64,000 nucleotides of DNA from Phytohabitans suffuscus (GCF_011764565.1 NZ_AP022871.1:8928320-8992319), one strand, 5' to 3'. Shown: positions 36,485 through 45,964, numbered from the stretch's first letter. A program made the numbers and translations. The notes: generated from the sequence alone by a model not told the origin.

Positions 36485-38310
36485 GGCTTGGTCTCCGGGA
36501 GGCCGACGAAGCGCTCGCGCGCGTAGAGCCGCAGCAGCTCACCCATCCGGTAGGTGCCCGGCTCCGAGGTCTCCAGCAGCTGAGCGTCGACGAGGCTCTC
36601 CAGGATGCGCTCGGCGTTGGCCTCGGACTGGCAGAGCATGCGCGCGGCGGTCGAGCGGCTCAGCTCGGAGATCGGCGACGTGCCGAGCAGCTTGAACGCC
36701 TCGGCGATCGCCCGCTCGGCCCGGTCGGGGCTGCCGGAGAGGCGGTCGTACGAGCCGGCCATGCTGGCCCGCACCCCGACCCCGTCGAACTCGAGGTTGT
36801 CGAGCCGGCGGCGCTCGTCGGCGAGCCGGTCGCGCAGCTCGGCCAGGGGCCATCCGGGGCGGGCCACGAGCCGCGCGCCGACGACCCGCAGCGCCAGCGG
36901 CAGGCCCTCGCACCAGCGGGCGATCGCCGCCGCCGACTCGGGCTCGGCGGCCACCCGGTCGGCACCGACCCAGTGGCTGAGCAGCGCGACCGCGTCGTCG
37001 ACGGTGAGCGGGCCGATGCGCAGCTGGCAGACGTCGCTGAGCCCGGCCAGCGGCTGCCGGCTGGTCACCAGCGTGCCGCAGCCGGAGCCGCTGGGCAGCA
37101 GGGGGCGCACCTGGGCGGCGTCGACCGCGTTGTCGAGCACGAGCAGCAGCCGCCGCCCGGACACCACCGAGCGGAACAGGGCCGCGGCCTCGTCGACCTG
37201 CTCCACGCCGTACGTCGCGCCGCCCACGAGCGTGCGCAGGAGCCGGGCGAGCGCGTCGACCGGGGTGAGCGGCTCGGTGTCCGGGCTCGCCCCGCGCAGG
37301 TCGACGTAGAGCTGGCCGTCCGGGTAGCGGCTGGTGAGCTTGTGCGCGGCGTGGATCGCCAGGGTCGACTTGCCCACGCCGGCCGCGCCGTAGATGGACA
37401 CGACCGGGCTGGAGAAGGCCGGGCCGGCGGGGTTGAGCCAGTTCAGGATCGGGGCGAGGTCGTTGCGCCGGCCGGAGAAGCGGGCGATGTCGGCGGGCAG
37501 CTGCCGGGGCACGTACCGGACCGGGGCGGCGACCGGGACGGTGCCGCAGGCGTACGGCTCGTCGAGCTCGCCGCGGAGCACGGCCACGTGCAGGTTGCGC
37601 AGCTCCGGGCCGGGCTCGGCGCCGAACTGCTCGACGATCAGGGCGCGCGTGTCGACGTACCACTGCAGGGCCTCCGAGGTGCGGCCCATCGCGCACAGCG
37701 CGCGCATCTGCAGCGACACCAGCGGCTCGGCCAGCGGGTACGACCCGAGCACCCGGGCCAGCCGGTCGGCGACCGCCTCCGGGTTGCCCAGCCGCAGCTC
37801 CCCGGCGGCCCAGGCGCCGGCCAGGCCGATCAGCTTGGACGCCACGCTGCGCCGCACCCGCACCGCCCAGTCGCTGGCCAGTGTGGACAGTGGCGGCCCC
37901 TGCCACAGGTCCATCGCCTCGCGCAGCGGCGCGATCCGCTCCTCGTCACCGGTCTGCGACGCCGAGCGGCCGGCGTCGATGAGGTCGTCGAGCCGGTGCA
38001 GGTCGACCCGCCGGCGGTCGACGTTGAGCACGTAGCCGTCGCCGTGCCGGCTGAGGCCGACCGGCGCGCCGGGGGCGCTGTCGACCTCCGACATGGCCCG
38101 CCGCAGCCGGGCGACGTGCGCGTACAGGGCACTGCGCGGCGCCTCCGGCGCGGCCGGTCCCCAGACCCGCTCGGTCAGGGTGTCGATCGAGACCGGCGTG
38201 CCGGCGTCCACGGCCAGTGCCGCCAGGACCGCGCGACGCTGGCGCGGCCCCACGTCCAGAGGCCGCCCGGCCGCCTCCACCTCGATGGGTCCCAGAAGTC
38301 GGATCCTCAC
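36481..38310 (-). CDS. AfsR/SARP-type regulator with NB-ARC ATPase domain
   Basis: GTG at 38310 follows GGGGAG. The 609-aa protein has a wHTH domain (IRLLGPIEVEAAGRPLDVG, LTERVWGPAAPEAPRSALYAHVARLR) and a BTAD (AMDLWQGPPLSTLASD, ALQWYVDTRALIVEQFGAEP). It then has an NB-ARC domain with P-loop VVSIYGAAGVGKST, RRLLLVLDNAVDA and GLPLALRVVGARL. A C-terminal winged segment ends TYRMGELLRLYARERF. It is the first gene of the minus operon and probably activates the glycan locus. Confidence 0.92.
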   Translation of the reverse strand: MRIRLLGPIEVEAAGRPLDVGPRQRRAVLAALAVDAGTPVSIDTLTERVWGPAAPEAPRSALYAHVARLRRAMSEVDSAPGAPVGLSRHGDGYVLNVDRRRVDLHRLDDLIDAGRSASQTGDEERIAPLREAMDLWQGPPLSTLASDWAVRVRRSVASKLIGLAGAWAAGELRLGNPEAVADRLARVLGSYPLAEPLVSLQMRALCAMGRTSEALQWYVDTRALIVEQFGAEPGPELRNLHVAVLRGELDEPYACGTVPVAAPVRYVPRQLPADIARFSGRRNDLAPILNWLNPAGPAFSSPVVSIYGAAGVGKSTLAIHAAHKLTSRYPDGQLYVDLRGASPDTEPLTPVDALARLLRTLVGGATYGVEQVDEAAALFRSVVSGRRLLLVLDNAVDAAQVRPLLPSGSGCGTLVTSRQPLAGLSDVCQLRIGPLTVDDAVALLSHWVGADRVAAEPESAAAIARWCEGLPLALRVVGARLVARPGWPLAELRDRLADERRRLDNLEFDGVGVRASMAGSYDRLSGSPDRAERAIAEAFKLLGTSPISELSRSTAARMLCQSEANAERILESLVDAQLLETSEPGTYRMGELLRLYARERFVGLPETKP

Positions 38311-38353
38311 GTGAATCTCCCCGTTGTTACGCCTTACCTTTGGCCGGAGCGCG

Positions 38354-39376
38354 TCAATGGGCTCCGGCCGGAGTCTGGTATCGCCGCCGGAAGCGCGCGT
38401 CGAGCAGGTAGCGCACGCCACCGCTCAGCGCGCCGGCCGAGATGGCGAGGCCGTACGCGAAGGTCAGCAGGACGCTCGGCGGGACCATGCGCCAGCCCGC
38501 GGTGCGCCGGACGTAGCGCAGCATGGGCAGGTTGACCGCGACGAACCACGCGAACAGCGCGAGCGGCACCGCGGCCAGGTAGGGAGAGAGCAGCACCAGG
38601 GGGACGGTGACGGTGGCCAGGAACGCGGCGGCCACCTCGGCCGGCCGGTGGGTGGCTTCCTTCTCGGGCTTCAGGTCGCGCTGCTTGAGGACCAGCGGCA
38701 CCAGCGAGATGGCCCGCTTGTAGAGCTTGCGCAGCACCGACGAGAGCCGGTCGTCGTCATCGTGGTAGCCGATGACCGACAGGGTGCGGGTGACCGGGTA
38801 GTGCTCGGCGATCCGGAGGCTGAGCTCGTGGTCCTCGTTGGCGTACTGCCCGAGCAGCCGCTCGTCGAACGCCCCGATGCTGTCGATGACCCATCGTGGC
38901 ACGGCGCCGCTGGCGAAGTGGCCGGTGCGCGCCGGCCCGAGCTTGCGGGTGGCCCGGTAGTGCCCGTAGAGCACCTGCACCCACTCGACCACGCCGTCGT
39001 CGACCAGCGGGCGGTTGCCGTAGACGCCCCACACGGCGCCGTAGGACGGGTGCTCCTGGAAGATCTGCACCGCGTTGGCGACCGCGTCCGGCGCCAGCGC
39101 GACGTCGGAGTCGAGGAAGAAGAGGATCTCGCCGCGGCTGGCCGCGATCCCCCTGTTTCGGGCTGGGCCGGCTCCGACGTTCGCGGTCAGCTCGACCAGC
39201 GCGCAGTCGAGCTGCCTGACGATTTGTGGTGTCTCGTCGGTACTGGCGTCGTCGACGACGACGACCTCGATCGGCGCATAGGTCTGATTCAATGCGGATC
39301 CGACACTGAGGCCGATGGTCTTTGCGCTGTTGTGGCACGGGATAATCACCGACACCAGCGGCTTTGACGTGGTCAA
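38354..39376 (-). CDS. Family 2 glycosyltransferase with C-terminal membrane anchors
   Basis: The TTG at 39376 has a GAGGAG site 6 nt upstream and begins LTTSKPLVSVIIPCHNSAKT. An ATG at 39430 would add 18 residues with no good site. Motifs are VVVVDDASTDET, FFLDSDVALAPDAVANAV and QYANEDHELSLRIAEHY. C-terminal helices (FLATVTVPLVLLSPYLAAVPLALFAW) follow. It is paralogous to the GT2 at 33298. It is divergent from the epimerase operon. Confidence 0.87.
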   Translation of the reverse strand: MTTSKPLVSVIIPCHNSAKTIGLSVGSALNQTYAPIEVVVVDDASTDETPQIVRQLDCALVELTANVGAGPARNRGIAASRGEILFFLDSDVALAPDAVANAVQIFQEHPSYGAVWGVYGNRPLVDDGVVEWVQVLYGHYRATRKLGPARTGHFASGAVPRWVIDSIGAFDERLLGQYANEDHELSLRIAEHYPVTRTLSVIGYHDDDDRLSSVLRKLYKRAISLVPLVLKQRDLKPEKEATHRPAEVAAAFLATVTVPLVLLSPYLAAVPLALFAWFVAVNLPMLRYVRRTAGWRMVPPSVLLTFAYGLAISAGALSGGVRYLLDARFRRRYQTPAGAH

Positions 39377-39784
39377 TGGCGCTCCTCGGTCGAGAGGCCC
39401 GCGGTCACTGTAGTGCACGGGGACATCCATGGGTAGATATATCTCAGTTACTGGCGTGTTAATGAGGAAGATGGCCTGGCCAGCGTGTCGGACATCAATG
39501 CGATGCCTGACCGGAGTACGTGTCCGCCCGCGCCCTCCATCACATCTCCTCCTACTTTGGCCCGTTTCTCACCGACATCGATACCCGCTTTGAGAAAGGT
39601 ATCCACAGGACCTTGGTCGAACCTTGGCGGCCTCACCAAGGAGGGGCAATCGTTGGTCACTAGCGTCACGAGTAGACACGGGTACCAATGCGCAAATATC
39701 GGGCTAGTGAATGTCTCAATAATCGGTAGAGCCATGAAACGTGACCGTCATGAGGCCGTGACAAAAGCAACGAGGAGCTTGGAA
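39377..39784. promoter_or_regulatory. Divergent promoter region of the glycan locus
   Basis: These 408 nt are clearly AT-richer than their surroundings and lie between the divergent GT2 and epimerase genes. CCTTGGT (39611) pairs with ACCAAGG (39635) to form a hairpin. No gene with a good start is seen, although a frame upstream of the epimerase remains open to 39485. Confidence 0.55.
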
Positions 39785-40810
39785 GTGCATATTGTCGTGA
39801 CCGGAGCGGCGGGCATGTTGGGCACCGCCCTGCTGGCGCGGCCGTGGCCCGGCGTGACCTGGACGGGCGTCGACATCCGCCCGCTCGCGCCCCGGGCCCG
39901 GGAGCGCGCCACCTTCGTCCAGGCCGACGTCCGCGACACCGGCACGCTGGCCCGGGTGTTCGGCACCGCCGACGTCGTCGTCCACTCGGCCGCCGCGCTG
40001 CCCAGCCACCGGGCCGCGGAGATCCGCTCGGTCGACGTGGACGGCACGGTGTCGGCGCTGGAGGCGGCGCGGCGGGCCGGTGTGGACCGGTTCGTGCACG
40101 TCTCGTCGACCGCGGTGTACGGGCTGCCCCGGCACTGCCCCACCCCCGAGGACCATCCCTGCGAGCCGGTCGACCCGTACTCCGCGGCGAAGCTCGACGC
40201 CGAGACCGCCGTGCTCCGCCTGCGCGCGCAGGGGCTGTGCGCCCCGATCGTGCGGCCCAAGACCTTCCTCGGCGAGGAGCGCCTGGGCCTGTTCGCGATG
40301 CTCTTCGAGTGGGCCGACGAGGGCCGGCACTTCCCGCTGATCGGCGGTGGCGACGTGGCCACCCAGATGCTCGACGTCGACGACCTGTGCGACGCGATCC
40401 AGCTGGTCTGCGAGGGTCCCGACGGCAAGGTCAACGACACGTTCAACATCGGCGCCCACGAGTTCCGCACGCTGCGCGCGGACTTCCAGGCGGTGCTCGA
40501 CGCGGCCGGGCACGGCCGGCGGGTGCTGACCGTGCCGGTGGGTCCCGCGGTCGGCGTGCTGCGCGTGCTGGCCGCGCTGCGGCTCTCGCCGGTCTACAAG
40601 CGGCTCGTGCACAAGCTCACCCGCGACTCGTACGTCTCCACCGAGCGCGCGGCGCGCCAGCTCGGGTTCACCCCGCGGTTCAGCAACGAGCAGGCGCTGC
40701 TCAAGACGTACCGCTGGTGGCGGGCGAACACGCGGCGGCGTGGCACCGGACGCACCCACCGCGACCCCTGGAAGCAGGGCGCCCTCCGCCTCGCGAAGGC
40801 GCTGTTCTGA
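39785..40810 (+). CDS. NAD-dependent sugar epimerase/dehydratase
   Basis: GTG at 39785 follows GAGGAG. The Rossmann motif is VVTGAAGMLGTALL, with FVQADVRDTGTLARVF, VVHSAAALPSH, VHVSSTAVYG, and catalytic YSAAK. The product is 341 aa with substrate-domain residues APIVRPKTFLGEERLGLFAML. It heads a plus operon with UbiA and GT4. It could make the activated sugar, possibly acting on a UDP- or prenyl-linked sugar. Confidence 0.87.
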   Translation: MHIVVTGAAGMLGTALLARPWPGVTWTGVDIRPLAPRARERATFVQADVRDTGTLARVFGTADVVVHSAAALPSHRAAEIRSVDVDGTVSALEAARRAGVDRFVHVSSTAVYGLPRHCPTPEDHPCEPVDPYSAAKLDAETAVLRLRAQGLCAPIVRPKTFLGEERLGLFAMLFEWADEGRHFPLIGGGDVATQMLDVDDLCDAIQLVCEGPDGKVNDTFNIGAHEFRTLRADFQAVLDAAGHGRRVLTVPVGPAVGVLRVLAALRLSPVYKRLVHKLTRDSYVSTERAARQLGFTPRFSNEQALLKTYRWWRANTRRRGTGRTHRDPWKQGALRLAKALF

Positions 40811-40833
40811 CTGTCCACGAAGCGAGGAACAGG

Positions 40834-40885
40834 CCATGGAGCAACGAACTGTCCATGGAGCAAGGAGAGGTTCGCCATGGATCAC
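40834..40885 (+). repeat. Duplicated start region before the UbiA gene
   Basis: CCATGGAGCAA occurs at 40834 and 40853, and CCATGGATCA, which holds the real UbiA start codon, at 40875. The spacing is 19 and 22 nt. The real start is the copy preceded by GGAGAGG. Confidence 0.65.
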
Positions 40886-41836
40886 GCCCTGAAAGTCTCG
40901 AGCCCGGCCCCGCCGGAGCTGCCGGTGGTCGCCGTGGACCGGACGACCGCCGCCCGCCTCGGCGGCCTCGTCGCACTCCTCCGGCCGCGCCAGTGGGTCA
41001 AGGGCGGCCTGGTGCTGACCGCGCCGCTGCTGGCCGACCCGGTGACCGCGGCGAGGCACCTCGTGCCGCTGTTCGGCACGGTGCTGGCCTTCCTGGCCGC
41101 GTCGTCGGCCGTATACGTCTTCAACGACCTGCGGGACCGCGAGCGGGACCGGCTGCACCCGACCAAGCGGCTGCGCCCGCTGGCCAGCGGCCTGGTCAGC
41201 GCCAGCGCGGCGGTCACGCTGCTGGCCGTGCTGCTGGCCGCCACCGCCGCCGTGCTGCCGCTGCTGCCGCCGATGGTGGCGCTCATCGTCGGCGGCTACC
41301 TGGCCATCAACCTGTGGTACTGCCTGTCGCTCAAGCACCAGCCGCTGGTCGACGTCTCGGTGGTCTCGCTGGGCTTCGTGCTGCGGGTGCTGGCCGGGAC
41401 GGTGGCCGTGGGCATCGAGGTCCAGCCGGCGCTGCTGATCGGCGTCTACTGCGCCTGCCTGGCGCTGTCGCTGGGCAAGCGCCGGCACGAGCTGGCCGCG
41501 ATGCTGGCCGCCGGCGGTGAGGCCGCCGCCCACCGGCCGGCCCTGCGCGCGTACTCGGTGCAGTTCCTGGACCATGTCGTGGTGGTCAACCTGGTGGCGG
41601 CGCTGGTCGGCTACCTCGCCTTCGTGTGGGTGTCGACACCGCCGTACGGGCCGGTCACCGCGGCGCTGACCTTCCCGTTCGCCGCCTTCGCGGTCCACCG
41701 GTACCTGCAGATGGTCACCGTGGGCAGCTCCGGCGGGAACCCCACCGAGGACCTGATCCGCGACCGCGCGCTGCTGGTCAACCTCGGCCTGTGGACCGCG
41801 GTCCTGGCGCAGGCCGTGCTGGCGAGCATCTGGTGA
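40877..41836 (+). CDS. UbiA-family prenyltransferase, decaprenyl-phosphate phosphoribosyltransferase-like
   Basis: The 319-aa polytopic protein carries RPRQWVKGGLVLTAPLLADP and the metal-binding aspartate motif VFNDLRDRERDRLHPTKRLRP (NDxxDxxxD). A second loop, SLGKRRHELAAML, and about nine membrane helices follow. The RQWVKN-type opening is usual for enzymes that make decaprenylphosphoryl-5-phosphoribose, the arabinan donor precursor. With the epimerase and GT4 it suggests a polyprenyl-phosphate-linked pentose pathway. Confidence 0.87.
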   Translation: MDHALKVSSPAPPELPVVAVDRTTAARLGGLVALLRPRQWVKGGLVLTAPLLADPVTAARHLVPLFGTVLAFLAASSAVYVFNDLRDRERDRLHPTKRLRPLASGLVSASAAVTLLAVLLAATAAVLPLLPPMVALIVGGYLAINLWYCLSLKHQPLVDVSVVSLGFVLRVLAGTVAVGIEVQPALLIGVYCACLALSLGKRRHELAAMLAAGGEAAAHRPALRAYSVQFLDHVVVVNLVAALVGYLAFVWVSTPPYGPVTAALTFPFAAFAVHRYLQMVTVGSSGGNPTEDLIRDRALLVNLGLWTAVLAQAVLASIW

Positions 41837-41862
41837 CCGGGCCGAACTCCCCTGGAGAGAGC

Positions 41863-42996
41863 ATGAGCGAGCACGACTACGACCTCTGCGTCGCGGTCAA
41901 CTACTACGCGCCGTACGTCAGCGGGCTGACCGAGGTGGCCCGGGTGCTCGCCGAGGGGCTCGCCGCCCGGGGCTGGCGGGTGGCGGTGGTGGCCAGCCAG
42001 CACGACCGGACGCTCCCGCTGCGGGAGAGCCGCAACGGCGTCGACGTCCACCGCAGCCCGATGGTCGCGTCGATCAGCCGCGGCCCGGTGTGTCCGGGCT
42101 TCGCGCGGCTGGTGCGCCGGGTGGCCCGGCGTTCGCGGGTGCTCAACCTGCACCTGCCGATGCTGGAGGGCGCGGCGATCACGCTGCGGCCGCCGGGGGT
42201 GCCGGTGGTGACGACGTACCACATCGACCTCTGGCTGCCGCCCACGCTGGTGACCCGGGCGGCGATGGCGGCGGTACGGGTGTCGTCCCGGCTCACCCTG
42301 CGCCGGTCGGACGCGGTCGTGGTCAACAGCGACGACCAGGCGCGGCACTCGCAGCTCTGGCCCGTGCTGCGCGAGCGCCGGCGGTCCGCCATCGCGGCGC
42401 CGTGCCTGGACCGGCGCGGCGGCGAGCCGGCGTTCCGGGAGACGGACGGGCCGCACATCGGCTTCCTCGGCCGGATCGTGCCGGACAAGGGGCTGGACTA
42501 CCTCGTCGCCGCGTTCGCCGGGATCACCGACCCGCGGGCCCGCCTGCTGGTGGGCGGCGACTACCTGACCGTGGCCGGCGGCAGCGTGATCGACCGGATC
42601 CGGGCGGCCGCCGAGCGGGACCCCCGGATCCGGATCCTCGGGCTGCTGCGCGGCCGCCAGATCAACGACTTCTACGCCTCGGTCGACGCGTTCGCGCTGC
42701 CCTCGGTGGCGGAGTCGTTCGGCATCGCGCAGGCCGAGGCGATGATGTGCGGGGTGCCGTCGGTGACCAGCGACCTGCCCGGCGGGCGGTACCCGGTCGT
42801 GGCCACCGGGATGGGCCTGGTCGTCCAGCCGCGCGACCCGGTCGGGCTGCGCACGGCGCTGCTGGAGGTGCTCGGCTGGGACGGCGACACCCGGCGGCAG
42901 GGCGCCAAGCGGGCCCGCGAGGAGTTCGGCGTGGACGGCTGCCTCGACCGGTACGCGGGCCTGTTCCGGTCCCACGCCCAGGGCTGGGCGAGCTGA
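41863..42996 (+). CDS. Family 4 glycosyltransferase
   Basis: ATG at 41863 follows GGAGAGA. The 377-aa GT-B protein begins DYDLCVAVNYYAPYVSGLTE and contains RGWRVAVVASQHDRTLPLRE. Its donor domain shows GFLGRIVPDKGLDYLVAAF and FYASVDAFALPSVAESFGIAQAEAMM. It is a clear paralogue of the GT4 at 34335. It is the third gene of the plus operon. Confidence 0.9.
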   Translation: MSEHDYDLCVAVNYYAPYVSGLTEVARVLAEGLAARGWRVAVVASQHDRTLPLRESRNGVDVHRSPMVASISRGPVCPGFARLVRRVARRSRVLNLHLPMLEGAAITLRPPGVPVVTTYHIDLWLPPTLVTRAAMAAVRVSSRLTLRRSDAVVVNSDDQARHSQLWPVLRERRRSAIAAPCLDRRGGEPAFRETDGPHIGFLGRIVPDKGLDYLVAAFAGITDPRARLLVGGDYLTVAGGSVIDRIRAAAERDPRIRILGLLRGRQINDFYASVDAFALPSVAESFGIAQAEAMMCGVPSVTSDLPGGRYPVVATGMGLVVQPRDPVGLRTALLEVLGWDGDTRRQGAKRAREEFGVDGCLDRYAGLFRSHAQGWAS

Positions 42997-42997
42997 C

Positions 42998-43036
42998 CGT
43001 CGCGGACGTCGCGGCACCTCAAGGTCCCTTGGTCGG
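42998..43036. repeat. Dispersed repeat, copy 2
   Basis: CGCGGACGTCGCGG followed by CACCTCAAGG and CCCTTGG matches 32205-32240. It lies directly after the GT4 stop, between convergent genes. The CAAGG/CCTTG inverted pair might serve as a terminator. Confidence 0.55.
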
Positions 43037-43060
43037 CACCGAGACGCGCCGGCCGGCGGC

Positions 43061-43908
43061 CTAGAGGTCGCGGCGCTGGAAGGCGACCGCGGCCAGGGCG
43101 AGGACCAGGGAGACCCACACCGCGGCCCAGCCGGCGTAGGTGGGGGTGAGGCCGGTGGCGCTCAGGAACGGGTGTCCCTTGAACGCCTCGCTGAACTGGG
43201 TGAGCAGGGTCGGGTCCTGGAAGGAGTTCATGGCGCCGCGCCACAGGCCGTCGGTCGGGAGCAGCATCCGGGAGACCGTGCCGACCCGGGCCACACTGTC
43301 GTTGTCCAGGGCCTGGCCGACGCCGCCGACCACGCCGGCGATCCAGGTGGCGCCGAACAGGCCGACCGCGACGATGCCCGAGGCCATCGAAGAGACCGCG
43401 GTGGACAGCAGCAGGCCCAGGGTGAGCAGCGCGGCGGCCTGCCCGGCGAGCAGGGCGAGGCCGGTCACCGGGTGCGGCGGCCAGTAGCCGGTGGTGGTCC
43501 AGACGATGAGCAGCTGGGCGAGCCCGGCCACGGCGACGAAGCCGCTGCCGAAGACGACCAGGCCGAGCCACTTGCCCAGCAGCACCGCCGAGCGGCGGAC
43601 CGGGCGGGCCAGGACCGCCAGCGCGATGCCGGACTCGGTCTCGCCGGACATCGTGGGGCCGGCCAGGAACGCGGTGCCGAGCGCGGCGATCAGGCTCAGG
43701 CCGAACATCACCAGGTTGAGCACCAGGGACGCGGTCAGCCGGGCCTCGCCGCTGGTGAGCCCGCCGAACTCGGCGTCGATCCGGGAGAACCCCAGGCGCT
43801 CAGCGAGAGCAGCACCACCGTCAGCGCGGCGAGCGAGCGCAGCACCCGGCGGCGGGCGGCCTCGCGCAGCGTGAGGGCGGCGATCGTGAGTACGGTGCGG
43901 ACGGTCAT
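43061..43908 (-). CDS. ABC-2 type transporter permease
   Basis: The N-terminus (TVRTVLTIAALTLREAARRR) is followed, after a shift near 43795, by LGFSRIDAEFGGLTSGEARL. Six membrane helices follow, including LVLNLVMFGLSLIAALGTAFL and a GETESGIALAVLARPVRRS loop typical of ABC-2 permeases. The ATG at 43908 overlaps the ATPase stop. The span is 3n+2 nt, and one base restored gives about 282 aa. Confidence 0.85.
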
Positions 43909-44882
43909 CGGTGCTCCTGGCTCGGGCCGGTGCGGAGGATGTCGAGCAGCCGCTCCTCGAGGCTGATCCGCCCCGGCTCGACGGCGTGTACGCGCACCCC
44001 GAGGCCGACCAGGTCGGCGACGAGGTCCGGGACGACCGCGTCGTCCAGCTCGGCGGGGAGCGCGACGGTGTACGCGTCGCCGTCGCGGGTGAGCTCGCCG
44101 GCGGCGGTGAGGCGGGCCCGCGCCGCCGGGCCGACGCCGCCGAGCCGCAGCCGCAGCTCGCGCTGCCCGAGCAGCTCCGGCAGGGTGCCGGAGGCGGCGA
44201 CCCGGCCCTTGTCGAGGATGACGACGCGGTCGCAGACCCGCTCCACCTCACCGATCAGGTGCGAGTTGAGCAGTACGGCGACCCCGCGGGCCTTGAGCGA
44301 CAGCAGCAGGTCGCGGACGTCGGCGCGGCCGAGCGGGTCCAGGGCGCTGGTCGGCTCGTCGAGGACGACCAGCTCCGGGCGGGCCACCAGCGCGACGGCC
44401 AGCCCGAGGCGCTGCTGCATGCCCTTGGAGAAGCCGCCGACCCGGTCCCCGGCGCGGTCGGCGAGGCCGACGAGGGCGAGGCTCTCGCGCCGGTCGGCGG
44501 CCGGCACGGCGGCGCCCGCGAGCCGGACGTGCAGGGTCAGCACCTCGTCCGCGGTGAGCCACGGCTGGTAGCGGAACAGCTCGGGCAGGTAGCCGACGCG
44601 GGCCCGGGCGTACGGGTCGCGCGCCGGGCGCCCGAGCAGCAGCACCTCGCCGGCGTCGGCCCGGACCAGGCCGAGCAGCATCTTGATGACGCTCGTCTTG
44701 CCGGCGCCGTTGGGGCCGAGCAGCCCCATCACCTCGCCCCGCTCGACGGTGAACGACACGCCCTCGACCGCGGTCCGCCGCTTGTAGCGCTTGTGCAGCC
44801 CCGAGCACCACACCGCGGCCGAGGGCGGCAGGTCGGCGAGCATCCGTGCCGCGGCCCGCCGCCGCGCCTCCGGGCCGGTCAC
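43905..44882 (-). CDS. ABC transporter ATP-binding protein
   Basis: The 325-aa ATPase has Walker A MGLLGPNGAGKTS, signature GGFSKGMQQRLGLA, Walker B LVVLDEPTSALDP and switch His in LLNSHLIGE. A C-terminal extension (VGPAARARLTAAGELTRDGD) is as in drug- or peptide-export systems. It is coupled to the permease and to the anti-sigma gene by 4-nt overlaps. Confidence 0.92.
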   Translation of the reverse strand: MTGPEARRRAAARMLADLPPSAAVWCSGLHKRYKRRTAVEGVSFTVERGEVMGLLGPNGAGKTSVIKMLLGLVRADAGEVLLLGRPARDPYARARVGYLPELFRYQPWLTADEVLTLHVRLAGAAVPAADRRESLALVGLADRAGDRVGGFSKGMQQRLGLAVALVARPELVVLDEPTSALDPLGRADVRDLLLSLKARGVAVLLNSHLIGEVERVCDRVVILDKGRVAASGTLPELLGQRELRLRLGGVGPAARARLTAAGELTRDGDAYTVALPAELDDAVVPDLVADLVGLGVRVHAVEPGRISLEERLLDILRTGPSQEHR

Positions 44883-45964
44883 CGGTCCCACCGCAGGCCG
44901 CGGGCGACCGAGAGCACCTCGCCGGCGCCGAGCGAGCCGGCCACCGCCGTGACGACGCCCCGGTCGACCCAGACCACCCCGGCGACCGTGCCGTCCCGGG
45001 AGGTGAACACCGTGGCCGGCAGCCCGCCGACGTCGGCCGGGCGGCTGGTCATGTTCTCCACCGACATGAACAGCGGCAGCGTGGTCCCGTCGGCGGAGAA
45101 TCCGCGCAGCTGCGCCGCGACGTTGTCCGGCAGGATCGGCAGGGACAGCAGGTAGTCGCGGGCGGTCTCGAACGGGACACCGGCGGACAGCGCGCTCGGC
45201 GCGACCGCGCGGCCCACCATCATCGCCGGCACCGGGCGCCCCTGCGACCAGACCGCGGCGATCCCGGGGCCGGCGGTGAGCCGGAACTGGCTGCCGTCCA
45301 GGCCCGGCGGCGGGGGTGGCAGGGTCTGGCCGGCCGCCGCGGCGAACGCCGCCGCCTTCGCGGCCGAGAAGGTGAACGTGCCGCTGACCCGGCCGAGGAC
45401 GTGGTAGGCGGGCTCGCCCGTGACGCCGCGCGGCAGCTCGGCGACCCGCGGCACGGCCAGGCCGCTGGCCTCCCGCGCGGCGGCCGCGCCGGCGACCTGG
45501 CGGATCCTGATCTCCTCGGTGATCCGCAGCTCGCCGAAGTCCTCCAGCTCGGGCAGCTTGACCAGGTCGGCCTGCGGGGCGGCGACCGGGGCGATCCGCT
45601 CGGCGTGGAAGAACGGCAGCCAGTTGGCGGCGGCCGCGGCGGTGGCCCCGAGCAGCAGGCTGACCGCGCCGACCGCGGCGATCACCGGGCTGCGCAGCAG
45701 CGCGCGCCACCGCCGGCCGGGGGCGGTGGCCGCGCCCCGGCGGCCCTGGACCGCGGCCGCGCCGGACAGGCGCTGCCACGCCGCGTCGACGTCCGCGGTG
45801 ACCGCCACGTCGAGCGCCGCCCCGACGGCGGCCGCGTCCTCGCGGGCCGCCGCCAGCCCGGCCAGGCACACCGGGCAGCCCGCCACGTGCGCGCGCTCGG
45901 CGTCGGCGACACCGGCCGGCTCGTCGACGAGCCGGCGCAGCGTGCCGTCAGTCGGATGACGCAT
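44879..45964 (-). CDS. Zinc-finger anti-sigma factor with large extracytoplasmic domain
   Basis: The 361-aa protein has an N-terminal ZAS-like motif (HVAGCPVC) and one membrane helix (about residues 93-113, VIAAVGAVSLLLGATAAAAANWLP). The extracytoplasmic domain is about 245 aa (FTFSAAKAAAFAAAAGQ, FMSVENMTSRPADVGGLPATVF). It overlaps the ECF gene by 17 nt. It probably holds the sigma factor at the membrane and senses an envelope signal. Confidence 0.82.
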   Translation of the reverse strand: MRHPTDGTLRRLVDEPAGVADAERAHVAGCPVCLAGLAAAREDAAAVGAALDVAVTADVDAAWQRLSGAAAVQGRRGAATAPGRRWRALLRSPVIAAVGAVSLLLGATAAAAANWLPFFHAERIAPVAAPQADLVKLPELEDFGELRITEEIRIRQVAGAAAAREASGLAVPRVAELPRGVTGEPAYHVLGRVSGTFTFSAAKAAAFAAAAGQTLPPPPPGLDGSQFRLTAGPGIAAVWSQGRPVPAMMVGRAVAPSALSAGVPFETARDYLLSLPILPDNVAAQLRGFSADGTTLPLFMSVENMTSRPADVGGLPATVFTSRDGTVAGVVWVDRGVVTAVAGSLGAGEVLSVARGLRWDR

